A stretch of DNA of 10,538 nt from an uncultured Rhodanobacteraceae bacterium (GTDB lineage: Bacteria > Pseudomonadota > Gammaproteobacteria > Xanthomonadales > Rhodanobacteraceae): the NCBI GenBank assembly GCA_937902695.1, contig CALFNI010000582.1:1-10538 (forward strand). Direction: 5' to 3'. Positions within the stretch are counted from its first letter, which is position 1, and every line of letters starts with the position of its first letter. Below the pieces are notes generated by a model that made no database searches, had not been told where the DNA came from, and saw only the letters and a program-made list of their open reading frames with translations. A program made the translations under genes and the position numbers. This document shows positions 5,371 through 10,538 of the stretch, piece after piece.

Positions 5371-7086
5371 ATGACGAGCCCTCGCAACCTGCTCCTGATC
5401 GCGCTCCTGTTCCTGAGCTATCTGCTCTGGAACGCGTGGCAGGAGGACTACAACCACGTCGCCGCGCCATCGACGGCGCAAACGCCGATCGCGGCCAGCA
5501 CCGGCGCCGCCAGCGCGCCCGCCTCGCCCGCGAACGGCGAAGTGCCGAGCGCAACGACGCCCTCGGCGAGCCCGGGCGTGCCCGCGCCCGCCACGCCGGG
5601 CGCCGCCACGCCGTCGAACGCACCGGCGCCGCGCGTCGTCGTCACGACCGACGTGCTGCGCATCGAGATCGACACGCGCGGCGGCAACATCGTCACCGCC
5701 GATCTCCTCGCCTATCCGCAGCAGCCCAAGGACACCGCGCATCCGGTGCGCCTGCTCGACGACAGCGCCGCGCACTTCTTCGAGGCGCAGAGCGGCCTCG
5801 TCAGCGCGCAGGCCGCGCCCGATCACACGGCGACGTTCGCCGCCGAAAAGAACGCTTACGCGCTCGCCGACGGCGTCGACAGCGTCGAAGTGCCGCTGAC
5901 GTGGACCGATCCCTCGGGCGTCAGCGTGCGCAAGGTGTTCGTGTTCAAGCGCGGCAGCTACGCGATCGAGCAGCGCGAGGAGATCACCAACAAGAGCGGC
6001 ACCAGCTGGAGCGGCAACGCATACCGCCAGCTGCAGCGCATCCCGCCGGTCATCGACACCAGCGGCATCAAGGGCTACAGCAACACCGAGCGCTACAGCT
6101 TCGTCGGCGCGGCCTGGTACAACGCCAGCGACAAGTTCCAGAAACTCAAGTTCGACAACTTCGCGAAGGAACCGCTCAACAAGAGCTTCGCCGGCGGCTG
6201 GGCCGCGATGCTGCAGCACTACTTCTTCGCCGCCTGGATTCCCGATGCGGCCGAGACCGATCAGTACACGACCGCTGTCGTGCAGGGTGCCGAGGCGCCC
6301 CGCTACCTGGTGCGCACGCTGTCGCCGACGATAACGGTCGAGCCGGGCGAGACGAAGACGGACACGGCACGCCTCTACGTCGGCCCGAAGCTGCAGTCGA
6401 CGCTCGATGACGTCGCGCCGGGCCTGTCGCTGACGGTCGATTACGGCGTCCTCACCGTCATCTCCAAGCCGCTGCACTGGATCCTCGCGCAGCTGCACAA
6501 GCTGACCGGCAACTGGGGCTTCGCGATCATCCTGCTCGTCGTCCTGATCAAGGCCGCGTTCTTCAAGCTTTCGGAAACGCAGTACCGCTCGATGGCGCGC
6601 ATGCGCAAGATGCAGCCGCGCATAGAGGCCTTGAAGGCGCGCTACGGCGACGATCGCCAGAAGATGAACCAGGCGATGATGGAGCTGTACCAGAAGGAAA
6701 AGATCAACCCGCTCGGCGGCTGCCTGCCGATGCTGGTGCAGATTCCGGTGTTCTTCGCGCTGTACTGGGTGCTGCTCGAAAGCGTCGAGCTGCGCCAGGC
6801 GCCCTTCATCCTGTGGATCCAGAACCTGTCCGCGCCCGATCCGTATTTCGTGCTGCCCGTGCTGAACGGCCTTGCGATGATCGCGACGCAGATGCTCACG
6901 CCGTCCGCCGGCATGGATCCGATGCAGGCGAAGATGATGAAGATCATGCCGGTCGCGTTCTCGGTGCTGTTCGCGTTCTTCCCGGCCGGCCTCGTCCTCT
7001 ACTGGACCGTCAACGGCACGCTCTCGCTGCTGCAGCAGTGGATCATCACCAAGCGCATCGACGCGGGCGAGAAGGCCAAAGCGTGA
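5371..7086 (+). CDS. yidC: Membrane protein insertase YidC (Oxa1 family)
   Basis: YidC inserts and folds inner-membrane proteins, alone or with SecYEG. The 571 residues have the gammaproteobacterial layout. A first membrane segment lies near 7-21. An Ala/Pro/Thr-rich tether follows (about 32-88), then the periplasmic beta-sandwich domain (about 89-345). The conserved Oxa1 core follows, with membrane segments near 382-402, 452-472, 491-508 and 525-549. Core landmarks are QYRSMARMRKMQPRI, the cytoplasmic hairpin, KEKINPLGGCLPMLVQIPVFFALYW and PAGLVLYWTVNGTLSLLQQW. The groove position that is Arg in E. coli YidC is Lys394 here, a conservative change. The ATG at 5371 places the hydrophobic LLLIALLFLSYLLW directly at the N-terminus; no strong ribosome site is seen. 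mnmE follows after 4 bp, suggesting one transcript. Confidence 0.98.
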   Translation: MTSPRNLLLIALLFLSYLLWNAWQEDYNHVAAPSTAQTPIAASTGAASAPASPANGEVPSATTPSASPGVPAPATPGAATPSNAPAPRVVVTTDVLRIEIDTRGGNIVTADLLAYPQQPKDTAHPVRLLDDSAAHFFEAQSGLVSAQAAPDHTATFAAEKNAYALADGVDSVEVPLTWTDPSGVSVRKVFVFKRGSYAIEQREEITNKSGTSWSGNAYRQLQRIPPVIDTSGIKGYSNTERYSFVGAAWYNASDKFQKLKFDNFAKEPLNKSFAGGWAAMLQHYFFAAWIPDAAETDQYTTAVVQGAEAPRYLVRTLSPTITVEPGETKTDTARLYVGPKLQSTLDDVAPGLSLTVDYGVLTVISKPLHWILAQLHKLTGNWGFAIILLVVLIKAAFFKLSETQYRSMARMRKMQPRIEALKARYGDDRQKMNQAMMELYQKEKINPLGGCLPMLVQIPVFFALYWVLLESVELRQAPFILWIQNLSAPDPYFVLPVLNGLAMIATQMLTPSAGMDPMQAKMMKIMPVAFSVLFAFFPAGLVLYWTVNGTLSLLQQWIITKRIDAGEKAKA

Positions 7087-7090
7087 GCGC

Positions 7091-8434
7091 ATGACCGCGC
7101 GCGACACCATCGCCGCCGTGGCCACGCCGCGAGGCGAAGGTGGCATCGGCGTGATCCGCGTCTCCGGCGCCGCCACGGCGTCGATCGCGCGTGCATTGCT
7201 CGGCCGCAACCCGACGCCGCGCCACGCGCACTACTGCGCGTTCGCCGACGCCGACGGTGCGCCGATCGACCGCGGCCTGCTGCTCTATTTCAAGGCGCCG
7301 CGCTCGTACACGGGCGAAGACGTGCTGGAGCTGCAGACACATGGCAGCCCCGTCGTGCTGCGGCTCCTCGTCGCGCGCCTCGTCGAGCTCGGCGCGCGGC
7401 ATGCGCGGCCGGGCGAGTTCTCCGAGCGCGCCTTCCTCAACGGCAAGGTTGATCTCGCGCAGGCCGAAGCCGTCGCCGACCTGATAGCGAGCGGCTCCGA
7501 AACCGCCGCGCGCGCGGCGTTGCGCAGCCTCGACGGCGAGTTCTCGCGGCGCGTTCGCGCGCTGACGGCAGGCGTCGTGCGCCTTCGCGTCTGGATCGAA
7601 GCCGCGATCGACTTCCCCGAGGAAGAGATCGATTTTCTCGCGGCGCCCGAGCTTCGCGCCGACCTCGCCGCCGCGCGCACCGATCTCACCGGGCTGCTCG
7701 AGGGCGCGCGCCGCGGCGTGCGTCTCGCCGACGGGTTGCACGTCGTCATCGTCGGCCGACCGAACGCCGGCAAGTCGAGTCTCCTCAACGCGCTCGCCGC
7801 GAGCGAGCGGGCGATCGTCACCGAAATCGCCGGCACGACGCGCGATCTCGTCCGCGAGACGGTCGAGATCGACGGTGTCGCGCTGACGCTCGTCGACACG
7901 GCGGGCCTGCGCGAATCGCCCGACGTCATCGAGCGCGAAGGCATCCGCCGTGCACGCGCCGAGCTCGAGCGCGCCGACGTCGCGCTGCTCGTCACCGATG
8001 CCGACGGCGACGCCGAAGCCGACGTCGCGCTGCTCGCCGATGTCCCGGCCGGCGCGCGCCGCATCGTCGCGCACAACAAGATCGATCGTTGCGAACGCCC
8101 GGCGCGTCGCGAGCATCGCGGCGACGACGTGCACCTCTGGCTCTCGGCGAAAACCGGCGCCGGGCTGGATCTTCTGCACGCCGAGCTGCGCGACCTCGCA
8201 ACCGGCGCAGGCGGCGACGGGGCGTGGACCGCGCGCGCGCGCCACGTCAGCGCCCTCGAACGCGCGCGCACGCATCTCGGCGCGGCCGCATCGGCGCTGG
8301 TCGAACGCAACGCCGGCGAGCTGGCGGCCGAAGAGCTTCGCGAGGTGCAGCGCGCGCTCGGCGAAATCACCGGCGAGTTCTCGACCGACGACCTGCTCGG
8401 CGAGATCTTCAGCGCGTTCTGTATCGGAAAATAG
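7091..8434 (+). CDS. mnmE: tRNA uridine-5-carboxymethylaminomethyl(34) synthesis GTPase MnmE
   Basis: MnmE (TrmE) works with MnmG to modify the wobble uridine (U34) of tRNAs, using GTP, folate and potassium. The 447-residue protein starts DTIAAVATPRGEGGIGVIRVSG, shown by residues 5-20 (DTIAAVATPRGEGGIG), the family's N-terminal signature. The folate-binding part includes SYTGEDVLELQTHG (72-85) and RPGEFSERAFLNGK (106-119). The inserted G domain shows G1 GRPNAGKS (222-229), G2 TTRD (249-252), G3 DTAG (269-272) and G4 NKID (329-332). The C-terminus is FCIGK with the essential Cys (444). All catalytic motifs are intact. It begins 4 bp after the yidC stop, so translational coupling is likely. It converges with the next gene at a 9-bp gap, and no terminator hairpin is visible there. 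Confidence 0.98.
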   Translation: MTARDTIAAVATPRGEGGIGVIRVSGAATASIARALLGRNPTPRHAHYCAFADADGAPIDRGLLLYFKAPRSYTGEDVLELQTHGSPVVLRLLVARLVELGARHARPGEFSERAFLNGKVDLAQAEAVADLIASGSETAARAALRSLDGEFSRRVRALTAGVVRLRVWIEAAIDFPEEEIDFLAAPELRADLAAARTDLTGLLEGARRGVRLADGLHVVIVGRPNAGKSSLLNALAASERAIVTEIAGTTRDLVRETVEIDGVALTLVDTAGLRESPDVIEREGIRRARAELERADVALLVTDADGDAEADVALLADVPAGARRIVAHNKIDRCERPARREHRGDDVHLWLSAKTGAGLDLLHAELRDLATGAGGDGAWTARARHVSALERARTHLGAAASALVERNAGELAAEELREVQRALGEITGEFSTDDLLGEIFSAFCIGK

Positions 8435-8443
8435 CCGTCGCGA

Positions 8444-8971
8444 TCAGGGATCGAACCCGTCCGCGAAGATCAGCTCCCCGTCGTACACCGTGTCGGTGTC
8501 CGTCGCGCGGTTGTTGTCGGGCGTCAGATCGACGTAGCCGGCCGGCGTCGCCGCGCTGACGCTGACGCTGACCTCGCCGCTCGCGTCGGGGGCGACCGTC
8601 GCGTCGATCCGGTAGCTGACGCTGCCGCGGCTCGCGATGTCGATGCTGTCGGTCAGCGCGCCGAAGCCGTTCGACGTGCACTGCGATCCGGTCGTCGCGC
8701 GACACGTCCACGTGACCTGGCTGAGATTGCTCGAGAGCGCTGTCGTCACGAGCACGCCGGCGAGTCCGTTGATGCCGACATTGTTGACCGTCAGCGTCCA
8801 GCGGACGGACTGCCCCGGCGACACGATCTCGAGTCCGTCGCCGAGCGTCACCGACACGTCGGCGGGCGGCAGGAACTCGATGCCGTCGTCGGGCGCTGGT
8901 CGGCCCGACTGCGCATGCGCCATGCCTACAGCGAGCACGGCCGCGACGAGCAGGAAGTGGCGAGTCCGCAT
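8444..8971 (-). CDS. Exported DUF11-like beta-sandwich protein with DGFDP C-terminus
   Basis: The function is unknown. The 175-residue protein opens with a signal peptide (MRTRHFLLVAAVLAVGMAHA, likely cleaved after Ala20), so it is exported. A single immunoglobulin-like domain of the DUF11 type follows (about 37-160). Its clues are PGQSVRWTLTVNNVGINGLAG, here quoted by residues 52-65 (PGQSVRWTLTVNNV), the TWTCRATTGSQC pair of cysteines (90 and 98, a probable disulfide) and LTPDNNRATDTDTV (149-162). It ends in ELIFADGFDP, a tail I recall from many secreted proteins of Rhodanobacteraceae and relatives. A G-rich ribosome site (8974-8980) sits 2 bp before the ATG. It follows fecR in the same direction after 132 bp, possibly with its own promoter. 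DUF11 membership is my reading of the pattern, not a profile result. Confidence 0.75.
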   Translation of the reverse strand: MRTRHFLLVAAVLAVGMAHAQSGRPAPDDGIEFLPPADVSVTLGDGLEIVSPGQSVRWTLTVNNVGINGLAGVLVTTALSSNLSQVTWTCRATTGSQCTSNGFGALTDSIDIASRGSVSYRIDATVAPDASGEVSVSVSAATPAGYVDLTPDNNRATDTDTVYDGELIFADGFDP

Positions 8972-9002
8972 GACTCCCCCATGGCGTCATCAGAACGGCC
9001 CG

Positions 9003-9008
9003 ATTCTA
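9003..9008 (-). promoter_or_regulatory. Possible -10 element upstream of the DUF11-like gene
   Basis: The minus strand reads TAGAAT (five of six to TATAAT), 31 bp before the ATG at 8971. No good -35 hexamer lies at 16-18 bp spacing. An ECF-like GGAATA lies further upstream, but without a matching -10. The rest of the 8972-9103 gap holds small GC hairpins (such as CACGC-GCTG-GCGTG at 9060-9075) without a T-run on the minus strand, so no terminator is called after fecR. Confidence 0.25.
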
Positions 9009-9103
9009 CGGCGATTTCTCGTGGCGCCGGTGACTATTCCGCGCCTTTGCGGCGGTTTTACACGCCAGCGCGTGCCGATGCCGGTTTCCGAGGCTCGCGA
9101 GCG

Positions 9104-10084
9104 CTATTTTCGCGACAGCTCGATCTCGCGATCGGACGTCTGCTTCGTCGAGATTGCCCAGCCCGTCCGCAAGGCTTCGAGCAGCGACGCCTGGTCGCCG
9201 ACGTGGAACACGCCGCTGACGCGAAGCTCCGCGAGCGAGCTGTCGGCGAGGCGAATCTGCACGGTCGAGTAGCGGTTGACCTCGGCGATGAGGTCGGCGA
9301 GCCGCCGCTGCTTGAACACGAGCGTGCCCTTGGTCCACGCCGACGCATCCTCGATCGCCTCGGCTTCGGCGACGACGATGCCGCCGTCGGCGCCGTACCG
9401 CGCCTGCTGGCCCGGCGCGAGCGTCGCTGCGCTCGCGCCGGCGGCCTCGGCAAGCGAGATGCTGACCGCGCCGGACATCAGCGTCACGGCGACGTCCTCG
9501 CCGTGGCGCTCGACCTCGAAGCGCGTGCCGATGTCGCGCACGACGCCGCGTCCGCTGACGACCGAGAACGGACGCGGTTCGCGCGCGACGTCGACGTCGA
9601 CGCGGCCTTCGCCGAGCACGAGCTCGCGCGCGCCGCCATCCAGCCGCGCGTCGAGGCGCGTCTGGGTGTCGAGCACGAGGCGCGTTCCGTCGGCGAGCAC
9701 GACGTCGCGCTGCTCGCCGACCGCGGTCGTAAACACCGCGGTCGATCCCGCGTCGTGATACATGCGCCATGCGCCCGCGCCGGCCGCGACGACGACGACC
9801 GCGGCGGCGGCAAGCGCCGCCCAGCGGCGAATGCCGCCTGTCGGCGCGTGGCCGGCGTACGCGATGCGTGCCTTGCGGGCCGCGGCGAGAATCAGCGGAT
9901 CATCGGCGAGCAGTCGTGCGAAATCGTGTTCGGCCGCGATCGCGGCGTACGCATCGGCGTTCGCTTCGCTCTCGGCGCACCAGCGCTCGAATGCGTCGTG
10001 CTCGCGTTCGCCGACGTCGGCTGCGAGAAGGCGCGCGAGCCAGTCCGCGGCCTGCCGTCGCGCGATGTCGTTCGTGCGGCTCAT
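9104..10084 (-). CDS. FecR-family anti-sigma factor / transmembrane sensor
   Basis: FecR-type proteins span the inner membrane, hold or activate their partner ECF sigma factor, and receive a signal from the cell surface. The 326-residue product has the three expected parts. The cytosolic N-terminal domain (DUF4880-like) contains RQAADWLARLLA (10-21) and AFERWCAESEANADAYAAI (31-49). One membrane helix lies near 88-106. The periplasmic FecR domain (about 115-240) contains VVLADGTRLVLDTQTRL and GEGRVDVDV. A C-terminal STN-like segment (about 255-326) contains LADLIAEVNRY and SLAELRVSGVFHVGD. The ATG at 10082-10084 overlaps the stop of the upstream sigma gene as ATGA; a longer frame start upstream is rejected because it lies inside the sigma gene. 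No TonB-dependent receptor follows. The family call is firm; the ligand is unknown. Confidence 0.9.
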   Translation of the reverse strand: MSRTNDIARRQAADWLARLLAADVGEREHDAFERWCAESEANADAYAAIAAEHDFARLLADDPLILAAARKARIAYAGHAPTGGIRRWAALAAAAVVVVAAGAGAWRMYHDAGSTAVFTTAVGEQRDVVLADGTRLVLDTQTRLDARLDGGARELVLGEGRVDVDVAREPRPFSVVSGRGVVRDIGTRFEVERHGEDVAVTLMSGAVSISLAEAAGASAATLAPGQQARYGADGGIVVAEAEAIEDASAWTKGTLVFKQRRLADLIAEVNRYSTVQIRLADSSLAELRVSGVFHVGDQASLLEALRTGWAISTKQTSDREIELSRK

Positions 10085-10538
10085 CGCGCCTGGCCTGGAG
10101 GCAGCTCGCGCGCGCCGCGCAACTCGCGGAGCGCGCGCGACATCTGCTTTTCGACCGCCTTCGTCGAGATCCCGCAACGCCGCGCGATCTCCGGATAGCT
10201 CTGCCCTTCGATGCGATGCATCAGGTAGACGGCGCGGCAACGCGGCGGCAGGCGCAGGATCGCATCGCGGGCACGCGCGAGCGCCTCAAGATCGCTCGCG
10301 TGCTGTTCGGGCGACGCGTCCGTCGCGACCGCCTCGGGCGCGCTCGCCTCGGCACCTGCGACGGCCGGCGCGCCGGACGGCGCACGATGCTCGCGGCGCG
10401 CCCGGTCGCGCACGACATTGATCGCGATGCGATAGAGCAGCGCCATCCATGCGTCGGGCGGCTCCTGGTCGCGGTAGCGCAGCAGGCGCGCGATGCTTTC
10501 CTGCGCGACATCCTGGATGTCGTCGGAGCGAACGTGCA
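10081..10538 (-). CDS. ECF sigma-70 factor, FecI-like (N-terminus outside window)
   Basis: This protein redirects RNA polymerase to a small regulon under control of the partner FecR. The visible 151 codons start mid-protein at the right edge. Region 2 is seen as DDIQDVAQESIARLLRY (about residues 5-21 of the visible part) and PDAWMALLYRIAINVVRDRARR, whose first part AWMALLYRIAINVVRD is the core-binding/-10 helix. An Ala-rich linker follows, then region 4 with LPPRCRAVYLMHRIEGQSYP followed by EIARRCGISTKAVEKQMSRA, a helix-turn-helix for the -35 element. The stop TGA overlaps the fecR ATG by four bases, a typical coupled sigma/anti-sigma pair. Region 1.2 and the start codon are missing from the window. 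The family call is firm; FecI subtype is supported by the FecR partner. Confidence 0.92.
   Translation of the reverse strand, partial: HVRSDDIQDVAQESIARLLRYRDQEPPDAWMALLYRIAINVVRDRARREHRAPSGAPAVAGAEASAPEAVATDASPEQHASDLEALARARDAILRLPPRCRAVYLMHRIEGQSYPEIARRCGISTKAVEKQMSRALRELRGARELPPGQAR

Noticed and set aside
5053..7209. 718-codon open frame antisense to yidC, and similar long frames antisense to dnaA (3126-4523) and dnaN (1903-3006)
   Set aside because: High-GC coding DNA leaves long stop-free frames on the opposite strand; the products are Arg/Asp/Val/Ala-rich with no motif, while the sense strands encode clear essential proteins.
8435..8453. Bidirectional terminator between mnmE and the convergent gene (CGATC-AGG-GATCG)
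   Set aside because: The stem is only 5 bp and there is no T-run on either side.
8440..8470. tRNA T-arm lookalike GGGTTCGATCCC on the minus strand
   Set aside because: It is the DGFDP codons at the end of the DUF11-like gene; the flanking stem pairs poorly and no acceptor, anticodon or D arm can be formed.
8702..8717. CCACGTGACC in the DUF11-like gene as parS
   Set aside because: Only the CACGTG core and few flanking bases agree (about 8 of 16).
9196..9211. Third parS-like site in fecR (ACGTGGAACA half-site, again coding FHV)
   Set aside because: Only the right half matches; the left half has 4 of 8 bases and palindromic symmetry is lost, about 12 of 16 overall.
10085..10240. 52-residue N-terminal extension of FecR from an upstream ATG
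   Set aside because: It would overlap the sigma gene in another frame; the ATGA junction start gives the normal FecR N-terminus.

Overview
This window looks like the chromosomal replication-origin neighbourhood of a high-GC gammaproteobacterium. The most likely placement is the Xanthomonadales (Rhodanobacteraceae/Dokdonella-like). That rests on the gene order, on an L34 protein beginning [11 protein letters not shown], on the RecF, DnaA and MnmE sequences, and on a secreted DUF11-type protein ending in a DGFDP tail. The lineage is an inference from recalled protein features, not a database result.

Layout. On the minus strand, read from right to left, lie dnaA, dnaN, recF and the first 234 codons of gyrB, which runs off the left edge. 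Divergent from dnaA, on the plus strand, lie rpmH, rnpA, yidC and mnmE. The right end holds a second minus-strand group: an ECF sigma factor of FecI type (its 5' end is outside the window), a FecR-type anti-sigma/regulator overlapping it by ATGA, and a small exported DUF11-like protein that converges on mnmE with a 9-bp gap.

Non-coding and embedded signals. The 206-bp dnaN-dnaA gap is the only clearly AT-rich stretch (about 35% GC over 3001-3110). It carries one perfect DnaA box, one box of the TTATNCACA class and two one-mismatch boxes, so it is the best oriC candidate. The dnaA-rpmH gap is very GC-rich and shows no DnaA box; it carries a good sigma70 promoter for rpmH. Two copies of the ParB-binding site parS, one a perfect 16-bp palindrome and one differing in a single end base, sit inside the recF coding sequence, both in the same reading frame and both encoding FHVE. 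The recF-distal copy lies at about -33 to -48 of an extended -10 promoter (TGCTATAAT) that overlaps the recF stop codon and should drive gyrB.

How it works together. DnaA, the beta clamp, RecF and gyrase are the classical initiation, elongation, repair and topology set at oriC. The parS sites would make the same 2-3 kb the loading zone for chromosome segregation. L34 and the RNase P protein, followed by the YidC insertase and the tRNA-modifying GTPase MnmE, form the usual housekeeping arm on the other side. No yidD is visible between rnpA and yidC. The FecI/FecR pair is an accessory cell-surface signalling module, and no TonB-dependent receptor follows it in this window. No tRNA or rRNA gene, insertion sequence, CRISPR array or convincing rho-independent terminator was found, and no stretch over 300 bases lacks a gene.
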